Source: Alcanivorax sp. 24 (GTDB lineage: Bacteria > Pseudomonadota > Gammaproteobacteria > Pseudomonadales > Alcanivoracaceae). Taken from it: a stretch of 64,000 nucleotides of DNA. Below are positions 53,648 to 61,039 of the stretch, piece after piece. Made by a program: the position numbers and the translations under genes. The stretch's first letter is position 1. Every line of letters begins with the position of its first letter. The stretch covers positions 496,001 through 560,000 of the forward strand of contig NZ_SNUA01000001.1 of assembly GCF_004360225.1 (NCBI RefSeq), in the 5' to 3' direction. The notes under the pieces were generated by a model. It saw only the letters and a list, made by a program, of their open reading frames with translations. It did not search any database and was not told the origin of the DNA.

Positions 53648-54137
53648 AATGGTTCTCCTCCAGGCTGGGCAGACGGCGCAGTGGCTGATCCGCCACTCCA
53701 GGCCAATAGTCGGACAGCGGGCGGCCGTCGGGCAAGCGCGCGTCCGGGGCGATGTCCAACAGGGGGCGCAGAACAAAGGCGCGTTTGTGCATTTCCGGGT
53801 GCGGGACGGTGAGGCGGGGCAGGTGGATGGTCTGGTCCCGCCACAGAAGGATGTCCAGATCCAGGGTGCGTTCGCCCCAGCGCCGGTGCCGCACCCGGCC
53901 GGCCGCCTTCTCCAGGTCCTGCAAGGCGCTGAGCAGGGACAGGGGGGGCAGACGGGTTTCCAACAAGGCCACGGCATTGATGAAATCGGGCTGATCCTGT
54001 GGCCCCACCGGCGCGGTATCGTACAGAGCGGAGTGCGCCAGAAGGCGGGTCATCGGTAATACCGCGATGGCTTCCAGAGCATGGCAGACGCGTTCGGCGG
54101 GGCCGTCGAGATTGCTGCCGAGACCGACGGCGATCAT
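53616..54137 (-). CDS. folK: 6-hydroxymethyl-7,8-dihydropterin pyrophosphokinase FolK
   Basis: A 173-residue HPPK that makes the pterin pyrophosphate used by FolP. GLGSNLDGPAERV opens the protein; PQDQPDFINAV and the catalytic RRWGERTLDLDILLW (two Mg2+-binding aspartates) are present, then VPHPEMHKRAFVLRPLLDIAPDA. The start overlaps the pcnB stop (ATGA), and the 3' end overlaps the deoxynucleoside kinase start. Confidence 0.96.
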   Translation of the reverse strand: MIAVGLGSNLDGPAERVCHALEAIAVLPMTRLLAHSALYDTAPVGPQDQPDFINAVALLETRLPPLSLLSALQDLEKAAGRVRHRRWGERTLDLDILLWRDQTIHLPRLTVPHPEMHKRAFVLRPLLDIAPDARLPDGRPLSDYWPGVADQPLRRLPSLEENHFVEPAYSTAS

Positions 54138-55516
54138 GCTTCGCCGCCGCCGTTCCCACCACGTCGACGTCTACGCCGCCGCCGACCGCCTTGGCCGCCG
54201 GCCTGGCCCAGATCCTGGACCATGGCGCGTTGCCGGGATTCATCGGCGGCTTGATAGCGGGTCCACCATTCGCCCAGGCCGGGTTTGATCTCACCGGCCT
54301 GCTCGCGCAGCAGCAGAAAGTCGTAAGCGGCGCGGAAACGGGGGTGCTCCATCAGCGTGTCCGCCCGCTTGCCATTACGTTTGTCCAGGCGCGGTTGCAG
54401 GTCCCACATCTCGCGCATCACCGAGGAGAAGCGGCGTGGCACCGAGGTGTGATGGCTCTGCTCATTGAGGGCCCAGGTGGCGGCTTTGTGCAGGGCCGGC
54501 GCCGGCGGAATGCCATCCTCGCGATAGCGCTTCAGCTGCGTGACCAGCACCGGCCACAGAAACACCGCATAAAGGAAGGCGGGGGTGACCGGTTTATCCT
54601 CGGACAGGCGCCGGTCGGTGTTGTCCATGGCGGCGAGAATCAGCCGTTCCCAGACTTCTCCGCCCTCGCTTTCCAGAGCCTCGTGGGTATTGGGAAACAG
54701 GAAGGCAAACAGGCCCAGCTTGCGCAGCTGTTCAAAGGAAGCCCGGGCGTGGCCGCTGAGAAACAGCTTGAGCACTTCGTCGAACAGGCGGGCCGGCGGG
54801 ACCTGCAGAAGCAAGGGCGCCATTTCCGGGATCGGTGCCCGGGTGGCGCGATCCAGCTGGAAGCCCAGTTTGGCGGCGAAGCGGGCGGCGCGCAGCATGC
54901 GTACCGGATCTTCCCGGTAACGCTGCTGGGCGTCTCCGATCAAACGGATAATGCCGCGTTCGATGTCCTGCCGGCTGTTGACGAAATCGTGCAGGGAGAA
55001 ATCGGCGATGTTGTAGTACAGGGCGTTGATGGTGAAGTCCCGGCGCAGGGCATCTTCCTCGATGCTGCCCCAGGTATTGTCGCGCAGGACCAGGCCGGTC
55101 TCCTCATGGGCCCGGTGCTGGTCGTCATCCAGATCATCGTCCCGCTGGAAGGCGCGGAAGGTGGATACCTCGATGATTTCGCCGCCGAAACGCACATGCA
55201 CGATCTGGAAGCGGCGGCCAATAATGCGGCTGCGTTTGAACAGCCGGTAGACCTGCTCCGGGGTGGCGTCAGTGACCACGTCGAAATCCTTTGGCTGACG
55301 CCCGCACAACAGATCCCGCAGGCAGCCACCGACCAAATAGGCTTCGAACCCGGCCTTATGCAATCCGTAGAGTACATTGAGCGCGGCCCGGGACACCTGT
55401 TTACGGGAAATAGGGTGGGCGTCGCGGGGGATCACCTTGGCCTTGGGAAGGCGGGGCGTACGTGGGGAACCAAACTGAATAAGGCGGGTCAGTTTCTCCA
55501 GAAGCTTTGACGCCAT
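54134..55516 (-). CDS. pcnB: poly(A) polymerase I
   Basis: A 460-residue nucleotidyltransferase that adds 3' poly(A) tails and promotes RNA decay. The head domain has EAYLVGGCLRDLLCGRQPKDFDVVTDATP, with the active-site GG and DxD, then GSIEEDALRRDFTINALYYN and EDPVRMLRAARFAAKLGF; the body and an arginine/glycine-rich C-terminal tail (RRRRRRRRGGNGGG-type) follow. The ATG at 55516 gives the family start; GTG at 55561 is less likely. It is followed by folK with a 4-bp overlap. Next to cbrAB as in Pseudomonas. Confidence 0.96.
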   Translation of the reverse strand: MASKLLEKLTRLIQFGSPRTPRLPKAKVIPRDAHPISRKQVSRAALNVLYGLHKAGFEAYLVGGCLRDLLCGRQPKDFDVVTDATPEQVYRLFKRSRIIGRRFQIVHVRFGGEIIEVSTFRAFQRDDDLDDDQHRAHEETGLVLRDNTWGSIEEDALRRDFTINALYYNIADFSLHDFVNSRQDIERGIIRLIGDAQQRYREDPVRMLRAARFAAKLGFQLDRATRAPIPEMAPLLLQVPPARLFDEVLKLFLSGHARASFEQLRKLGLFAFLFPNTHEALESEGGEVWERLILAAMDNTDRRLSEDKPVTPAFLYAVFLWPVLVTQLKRYREDGIPPAPALHKAATWALNEQSHHTSVPRRFSSVMREMWDLQPRLDKRNGKRADTLMEHPRFRAAYDFLLLREQAGEIKPGLGEWWTRYQAADESRQRAMVQDLGQAGGQGGRRRRRRRRGGNGGGEA

Positions 55517-55654
55517 TGAGCGATTATCGTCCTGACTGAATGAAAGGCGGCATGGTAGCACCTTTTTTACGCCACAGGTTATTGATCAGCGTCTTGCAAC
55601 GGAAAGAGATCGGGAGCAAGCTGGGCGTTTCAACATGACCGGGCGTTGAAAAGT

Positions 55655-55685
55655 AAAAAGGGATCACAACCTTGGTTGTGATCCC
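55655..55685 (-). terminator. intrinsic terminator, minus strand
   Basis: GGGATCACAACC (55660-55671) and GGTTGTGATCCC (55674-55685) form a perfect 12-bp stem; on the minus strand it is followed by TTTTTACTTTT. It terminates a transcript entering from the right, where no protein gene ends, hence the small-RNA call. Confidence 0.85.
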
Positions 55686-55894
55686 CTATGCGCTGATTCT
55701 GTTGTTATTATTGTTTGTGTTGTTTTCTGCCTTGCGCCGTACGCACATGGTGTTACGGCATTTCTCTCGTTTGGCTCATCACCTTTTTGTTCTTCTTTTC
55801 TTGTTCTTATTTTGAGCCTCGTCGCCTTGGTTGTTTTGTTTATCTGGCGTGGGATTCATAGTGCATGGATGGTTTTTCCTTTGCAATAGCATGT
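55655..55894 (-). ncRNA. candidate CrcZ-like Hfq/Crc-sequestering small RNA
   Basis: Position and strand (cbrB - RNA - pcnB) match crcZ of Pseudomonas, whose RNA sequesters Hfq/Crc with CA motifs. The minus-strand transcript would carry three A-rich clusters rich in AANAANAA: near 55702-55730 (AACAATAATAAC and AACAACACAAAC), near 55790-55815 (AATAAGAACAAG and GAAGAACAAAAAGG) and near 55829-55845 (AAACAAAACAACC). A strong intrinsic terminator closes it. The 5' end is a guess from a TATAAG box at 55901-55906; CbrB-type half-sites lie 65-105 bp further upstream. No sigma-54 -24/-12 element is seen. Sequence similarity to CrcZ outside the motifs is not claimed. Confidence 0.5.
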
Positions 55895-55958
55895 TAAATG
55901 CTTATAAATCAGTAACTTACGAAAATTCCGAAAAAGCGATTCAAAAGGTGGGGGTGTG

Positions 55959-55999
55959 GGGTAACGTTCTTGTTACCCGGCCTGTGTAGTAAGGTAACA
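55959..55999. promoter_or_regulatory. TGTTAC/GTAACA half-sites, candidate CbrB-binding region
   Basis: GGGTAAC-N6-GTTACCC (55959-55978) is a perfect inverted repeat, and TGTTAC (55971-55976) with GTAACA (55994-55999) forms a second one spaced 17 bp. TGTTAC/GTAACA-type half-sites are reported for CbrB in Pseudomonas; I cannot verify the published spacing here. They lie upstream of the candidate RNA. Confidence 0.5.
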
Positions 56000-56111
56000 C
56001 TTGATCGTTGAATGCGATCGAGAGAGTAACAAGAAGGTCATCCACAAGCTGTTCCTGGCAAAAAAACGCTGGGAATCATCTTCGACGCTGCTTCAGCGGG
56101 GCTATGACAAA

Positions 56112-56211
56112 GGCCACGAAACCGCTGTGGGAAGCTTGCTTGCAAGCGAATATGCCCCCTGGCCGTTGGCCATTCGCTTGCAAGCAAGCTTCCCACAGCG
56201 GCTTCGCGGCC
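56112..56211. repeat. REP-like inverted pair (REPIN-type), 40-bp arms
   Basis: The arms 56112-56151 and 56172-56211 are reverse complements at 38 of 40 positions, the inner 30 being perfect, with a 20-bp spacer. The CTGTGGGAAGCTTGCTTGC core resembles the GTGGGAGC...-type REP sequences of Pseudomonas. It lies 54 bp beyond the cbrB stop. Confidence 0.8.
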
Positions 56212-56264
56212 CGGGTTCTTCACAGCACTAAGCCGCTCTGTTGGAGTCTGGCCGGGCCCCGGGC

Positions 56265-57599
56265 TCAGCGCCGGCCGCCCTTGCGACGGGGAATACCCAG
56301 GCGCTGGCGGCGCTCCCACAGGCTTTTGCGGCTGATACCGAGCTTATTGGCCAGCTCGGTCTCGGTCATGCTGTCCTGGTTTTCCAGAACAAAACGGGTG
56401 AAGTAGTCTTCCAGTGACAGATCCTCGGAAGGGTCCAGGCTGGCGCGGCTGGCACGGGTGGTGCGTTGTGGCGCGCGATCCGGGTTCAGACCCAATTGGC
56501 CAGGGCCTATGGCTTCCTCCTCGGAGAGAATCACCGCCCGCTCGATGACATTCTCCAGTTCCCGCACATTGCCTGGCCAGCTGTAACCGCGCATCGCTTC
56601 CAGTGCTTCCTGAGTGAAAAACAGGTTTTGCCGCCGCAGTTTCTCGCTGCCGCGAGCGAGAAGCGCACTGGCAAGATCCTCGATATCCTGTTCGCGGGCT
56701 CGCAGGGGCGGCACTTCCAGCTCCATCACGTTAAGCCGGTAGTAGAGGTCGCGGCGGAATCCGCCTTCGGTGACCCGGGTGGGCAGATCGGTCTGGCTGC
56801 TGGCCAGAATGCGTACGTCCACTCGTCGTGTGGCCAGGGAGTCCTGCCGGTGGATCTCGCCCTGTTCCAGCAATGTCAGCAATCGGCTTTGCGCTTCCCC
56901 TGACAGTTCGCCCACTTCGTCCAGAAACAGGGTGCCGCCTTCCGCCTCTTCAATGCGGCCGGGCTGCTCATCGTTGCCGAACAGATCATCCAACTGCAGG
57001 GTTTTCGGCAGCGAGGCGCAGTGCACGGTTATCAGCGGGCCGCTCGCCCGATCACTGTGTTCATGGATGGAGCGGGCGGTCAGTTCCTTGCCGGTGCCGG
57101 CTTCCCCGAGAATCAGCACAGGAGTATCGGTGGGCGCCACCCGGGCAATGCGGTGCTTGAGGTCACGCATCGCCTGGCAATCGCCCACCATGGCGTTGAC
57201 CGGATAGCTGCGTTCCATGTCACGGCGCAGTGCCTGGTTGCCGCGATTAAGCCGGCCTTCCTTCAGCACTCGTTCCACGGCCAGCAGCATTTCCTCGTGG
57301 TCGAAGGGTTTGGGGATGTAATCCACCGCGCCCTGGCGCATGGCGTCCACCGCCGAGCGCAGACTGGCGTAGCTGGTCATGATCAGCACCGGGGTCGGGT
57401 TGGCCTGTTCGATCAGGGCGGTGCCCGGTTCTCCCGGCAGGCGCAGATCGCTGATGATCAGGTCGTACTGGTGCAGGCTTTTCTCCAGCGCCTGCTCCAC
57501 CGATTCCGCCTCCATCACGGAGTGATCATGCCGCTCCAGCAATTTGCGCAGCGCGCCGCGAATAACGGGCTCGTCTTCCACGATCAGTATGTGACTCAT
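56265..57599 (-). CDS. cbrB: CbrB-type response regulator, lacking the GAFTGA loop
   Basis: A 444-residue NtrC-like regulator. The receiver domain (1-120) has the acidic pocket VEDE, phosphoacceptor D51 (DLRLPGEPG) and K97; the AAA+ domain has Walker A GEAGTGKE (165-172), Walker B GGTLFLDEVG (221-230) and RRDLYYRLN; a Fis-type helix-turn-helix ends the protein (ELANKLGISRKSLWERRQRLG). Where sigma-54 activators have FGHxxGAFTGA, this protein reads FGNDEQPGRIEEA (from 207), so the loop that contacts sigma-54 is gone. Identity rests on the adjacent cbrA, cbrX and pcnB. Confidence 0.88.
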   Translation of the reverse strand: MSHILIVEDEPVIRGALRKLLERHDHSVMEAESVEQALEKSLHQYDLIISDLRLPGEPGTALIEQANPTPVLIMTSYASLRSAVDAMRQGAVDYIPKPFDHEEMLLAVERVLKEGRLNRGNQALRRDMERSYPVNAMVGDCQAMRDLKHRIARVAPTDTPVLILGEAGTGKELTARSIHEHSDRASGPLITVHCASLPKTLQLDDLFGNDEQPGRIEEAEGGTLFLDEVGELSGEAQSRLLTLLEQGEIHRQDSLATRRVDVRILASSQTDLPTRVTEGGFRRDLYYRLNVMELEVPPLRAREQDIEDLASALLARGSEKLRRQNLFFTQEALEAMRGYSWPGNVRELENVIERAVILSEEEAIGPGQLGLNPDRAPQRTTRASRASLDPSEDLSLEDYFTRFVLENQDSMTETELANKLGISRKSLWERRQRLGIPRRKGGRR

Positions 57600-57620
57600 A
57601 CTGCCTTCCTTCTAATTCTA

Positions 57621-57786
57621 AGAGCCTGTTTAAGGTCTATTCACCGCCGCGCCGGAGTTCCCTCTTCACCTGGTAGAAAGTGTCGCCAGGTCGTGATTCC
57701 GATTGTGCAGTGTAGTCATTCTACATAAACAAGCGTAATCGCGGGCTGGCGGCAACGCGGTGGCGTATAGACCTTGAACAGGCTCT
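57621..57786. repeat. AGAGCCTGTTTA inverted-repeat element between cbrA and cbrB
   Basis: The arms 57621-57640 (AGAGCCTGTTTAAGGTCTAT) and 57767-57786 are reverse complements at 19 of 20 positions, spanning 166 bp and overlapping the cbrA stop. A related repeat with the same termini lies at 60963-61039. Confidence 0.7.
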
Positions 57787-60706
57787 AATAAGCGGGCAGG
57801 TCGATGATAAACCGGGTGCCATGGTCGCCTTCCACCGGGCTCTCCACGCGCACCGTCCCCTGATGGTCTTCGATGATACTGTAAACCAACGCCAGTCCCA
57901 GACCCGTACCGCGGCCCGGCGACTTGCTGGTGACGAAGGGTTCAAACAGGGCATCGCGCAGTTCAGCCGGTATGCCATGGCCGCGATCCTCGACTTCGAT
58001 ACGCACATTCTCACCCTCCGGGCGGCTGCGGACCGTGATCGGGGCGTCGTCCTCGCTGGCGTCCGAGGCGTTGCTGAGCAAGTTGACGAACACCTGCAGC
58101 AAACGTTGCGGGTCACCCATCACTTCGTGGGTCGGGTCGCAGAGATTGCGGAAGTGTTGCTGGCGGCGATCCGGATCCAGTTGCAACAGGGCGATGGCTT
58201 CGGCGGCGGTGTCATGGACCCGCACCGGGCCATGGATGACGTCGCGCATGCCGCCGGAGTGGCTGAAGGTCACCAGGGATTCAACGATGCGGGTGATACG
58301 GCGGGTCTGCTCCATGATCTGCTGTCCACTGAGGCGCTGCTCCTCATCAAGACTATCGCCTTCCAGATTCTGTGCCAGGCAGGCGATCGCGGTGACCGGA
58401 TTGCCGATTTCATGGGCGACGCCCGCGGCCAGACGGCCGATGGAGGCCAGCCGCTCGTTGTGTGCCAGGTGCGCTTCCATATGGCGTAGATCAGTGATGT
58501 CCTCAAGCACCAGTACCAGGCCGCCGGCCTGCTCGGACGGGCCAGCGCCGCGGATCAGTGATTTGTGCAAACTCAACCAGCGGGCCTGGCCGTTGACCTC
58601 GATGCTGCGTTTGGGATCGTGGGCGTCCTCGCCACGGCTGAATTCGGTGAGCAGTTCCCCCCAGGGGGAGGGCAGATGGTCCAGGCGTGAGCCTATGGTG
58701 TCTTCCGCGTCGATGCCGGTCAGGGCTTCCACCGCGCGGTTCCAACCGATGATCTCGCCGTCGGCGCCCAGAGAAATAACCCCCATCGGCAACTCCAGCA
58801 GGGTTTGCCGGTGAAAACGGCGCAGGCTGTCCAGTTCCGCCGCCAGACCAGAGAGGCGATCCCGGTACTTCTCCAACCGCGTTTCGATAAAGCGGATGTC
58901 CTCGCTGGATTCCTCCCCTTCGCGCGGCCGATAGGGCACATTCTCATCCATCAACTGATGGGCAACGGAGGGGCCGAGCAAACCGGACAGGTTGGTTTCC
59001 AATTGATCGCGCAGCCGTCGCAGGGCATAGGGCCGGGTCTCGGTATACTTCAGGCGCAGATCCCGCAGTGCCATTTCCACTTCCCGGGCGGCGGTCACCG
59101 GCCCCAGTGGACCGCTCAGTGACGCGATAAAATCGTCCACGGACTGGGCGCTCAATTCCCAGCGGTACGGGCGGCGCAGGCTGTCCACCGCGCAGGCCTC
59201 GGCGGCGGAGCGCTCCGCCCGGGACATCGGGGTGACGATCGACACCACCGCATAGATCAGGCCATTAAGACTCACTGACGCCAGAGCCACCCGATGCCAC
59301 TGGGTGGCGCCTTCCGGGTACCGCCAGCCGAGCCACTGCAGGATTTCCTGCGCGTGCCAGTGCGGGGTGATCAAGGGAAATAGCAGGGCCACCGCCCAGA
59401 TCACGAACCCGGCCAGCATACCGGCGAACAGGCCGCTGCGATTACCCGAGGGCCAGAACAGGGCTCCGATCAGCCCGGGCACGAATTGCAGCGTCGCGAC
59501 GAACGACAGCACCCCCAGTTCCACCAGTGAATGGTTGGGGCCAGTGAGCCGGTAGAACAGAAAGGCCAGCGCAAGAATGGCCGCGATCAGTACCCGGCGG
59601 GTCCACAGCAGATTGCGGTACAGATCCTGGGCGGAGCTGAGAGGGCTGGCCGGCAACACCAGGTGATTCAAACACATGCCGGACAGTGCCAGGGTGGCGA
59701 CGATCAGCATGCCACTGGCGCCGGCGAGCCCGGCCAGATAGGCCAGCACCGCGCCGTGGCCGGTCTCCCGGCCGACACCGAGGGCGAAATAATCGGGAAT
59801 GGTCGGGGCGTCGATGGCGAGCGCGGACCACAGGATCAGCGGTACGCACAGTGCCATGATCAGAAACAGCAGCGGCAGCCCCCAACTGGCGGTGACCAGG
59901 GCGCGTGGATTGAGGTTCTCGGTGAAGGCCATGTAGAACATGTGCGGCATCACCACCGCGGAGACAAAGAACGCCATGATCAGGCTGTGCCAGGTTCCGT
60001 CCTGCAACGGCTGGTAAAGACGGGTGAGCATCTCCGGATTGGTGTCCAGCCACTGGTTCAAGCCGCCGAGACCACCAAAGACGCCGAACAGCCCGAGCAG
60101 GGCCACCGCCACGAACGCCACCAGCTTGATCAGCGATTCGGTGGCGATGGCCACCACCAGGCCCTCATGCCGTTCCCGGGCAGTGGCATGGCGGGCGCCA
60201 AACAAAATGGCGAACAGGGTGATCAGCAGACAGAACCAGAACGCCAGCCAGGCGGGATCGGGATCTCCGGTGAGAATCTGGATGGACTCCGCCACCGCCT
60301 TTAACTGCAGTGACAGCAACGGCAGCATGCCGACCACCATCATCACCGTGGTGAGTGCCCCGGCCAGGCGGCTGCGATAGCGGAAAGCGAACAAATCCGC
60401 CAGGGAGCCCAATTGATACGTCGTGGTCAGGCGGAGGATCGGCGCCAGCAGGATCGGCGCCAGCAAAAACACCCCGGAGATACCGAGAAAATAGGCGAGA
60501 AAGTTGTAGCCATAACGATAGGCGTAACCCACCGAGCCATAGATCGCCCAGGCGCTGGCGTAGACTCCGAGTGACAGTACATAGACTACCGGATGACGCA
60601 CCCAGCGTGAGGGGATCCAGCCCCGCTCGGTGATCCAGGCCACCAGGAACAGAAACAGCAGGTAGCCGCAGGCGATCAGAATCAGTTCGCTGACACTATA
60701 CGTCAT
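57785..60706 (-). CDS. cbrA: CbrA-type sensor histidine kinase with transporter domain
   Basis: A 973-residue protein combining an N-terminal SLC5/sodium:solute symporter-like domain with about 13 transmembrane helices (1-500), a linker, a PAS domain (about 625-735, LLELPMGVISLGADGEIIGWNRAVEALTG), the dimerization helix with H765 (GVAHEIGNPVTAI) and a HATPase domain (NLLSNASDASEDD, DRGHGI, GRGTGLGLAL). This layout is that of CbrA, which controls carbon/nitrogen use and, through CbrB and CrcZ, catabolite repression. It overlaps the upstream small gene cbrX by 11 bp and precedes cbrB. Confidence 0.93.
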   Translation of the reverse strand: MTYSVSELILIACGYLLFLFLVAWITERGWIPSRWVRHPVVYVLSLGVYASAWAIYGSVGYAYRYGYNFLAYFLGISGVFLLAPILLAPILRLTTTYQLGSLADLFAFRYRSRLAGALTTVMMVVGMLPLLSLQLKAVAESIQILTGDPDPAWLAFWFCLLITLFAILFGARHATARERHEGLVVAIATESLIKLVAFVAVALLGLFGVFGGLGGLNQWLDTNPEMLTRLYQPLQDGTWHSLIMAFFVSAVVMPHMFYMAFTENLNPRALVTASWGLPLLFLIMALCVPLILWSALAIDAPTIPDYFALGVGRETGHGAVLAYLAGLAGASGMLIVATLALSGMCLNHLVLPASPLSSAQDLYRNLLWTRRVLIAAILALAFLFYRLTGPNHSLVELGVLSFVATLQFVPGLIGALFWPSGNRSGLFAGMLAGFVIWAVALLFPLITPHWHAQEILQWLGWRYPEGATQWHRVALASVSLNGLIYAVVSIVTPMSRAERSAAEACAVDSLRRPYRWELSAQSVDDFIASLSGPLGPVTAAREVEMALRDLRLKYTETRPYALRRLRDQLETNLSGLLGPSVAHQLMDENVPYRPREGEESSEDIRFIETRLEKYRDRLSGLAAELDSLRRFHRQTLLELPMGVISLGADGEIIGWNRAVEALTGIDAEDTIGSRLDHLPSPWGELLTEFSRGEDAHDPKRSIEVNGQARWLSLHKSLIRGAGPSEQAGGLVLVLEDITDLRHMEAHLAHNERLASIGRLAAGVAHEIGNPVTAIACLAQNLEGDSLDEEQRLSGQQIMEQTRRITRIVESLVTFSHSGGMRDVIHGPVRVHDTAAEAIALLQLDPDRRQQHFRNLCDPTHEVMGDPQRLLQVFVNLLSNASDASEDDAPITVRSRPEGENVRIEVEDRGHGIPAELRDALFEPFVTSKSPGRGTGLGLALVYSIIEDHQGTVRVESPVEGDHGTRFIIDLPAY

Positions 60707-60872
60707 TCGCGTCCCGGCTCTTGGCGATCCAGTAGCTGAGAGCGATCAGGGCAAGCCAGATCAGGTAGGGGCGATACCAGCCGCGTCCGCCTTCGCTCCA
60801 CCAGCCAATGATGGCCGGGGAAAGCAGATAGGTGCCTAGAATGAAAATGATCAGTAGTCGGTCGGTATACAT
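60696..60872 (-). CDS. cbrX: CbrX-like small membrane protein
   Basis: A 58-residue protein with two hydrophobic helices (about 5-23, LLIIFILGTYLLSPAIIGW, and 35-50, LIWLALIALSYWIAK). It sits immediately upstream of cbrA and overlaps its start by 11 bp, so cbrA translation is probably coupled to it. A short ORF called cbrX at this position is known in Pseudomonas, where it influences cbrA expression. I translated it from the sequence; the ATG at 60872 is the natural start, though no strong ribosome site is evident. Confidence 0.75.
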   Translation of the reverse strand: MYTDRLLIIFILGTYLLSPAIIGWWSEGGRGWYRPYLIWLALIALSYWIAKSRDANDV

Positions 60873-60962
60873 GCACTCTAGTCCGGCGGCGAGGGCGCCT
60901 CGACCGATTCAGGCTCGGTTCGGCCCAGTATGATTGAGCAAACGGCTGAGATTGAGCATACC

Positions 60963-61039
60963 AGAGCCTGTTTATGATCTGTACATCACTGGAGAAGGCC
61001 TCAGCCGGCGCGGCGATGTACAGATCATAAACCGGCCCT
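60963..61039. repeat. 25-bp inverted repeat with AGAGCCTGTTTA end
   Basis: The arms 60963-60987 and 61015-61039 match at 23 of 25 positions as reverse complements around a 27-base loop. The arm plus inner CGCCGCGCCGG align with the element at 57621-57655. It begins at the gluQ stop, so it may also act as a terminator-like structure for gluQ. Confidence 0.7.

Larger units (their letters stand above)
55517..56264. other. large cbrB-pcnB intergenic region
   Basis: 748 bases with no protein gene I can support. From left to right: the pcnB promoter region, a minus-strand terminator, an A-rich (minus strand) candidate small RNA, TGTTAC/GTAACA half-sites, and a 40-bp inverted-repeat REP pair just downstream of cbrB. 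The same position in Pseudomonas aeruginosa holds crcZ. Confidence 0.7.

Noticed and set aside
55880-55900. Sigma-54 -24/-12 promoter for the candidate RNA
   Set aside because: TTGCA is present on the minus strand, but the upstream element reads TTAACAT instead of TGGCACG and the spacing is one base short.
56001-56406. Small ORFs downstream of cbrB
   Set aside because: They run through the REP pair and into cbrB antisense, with poor ribosome sites.
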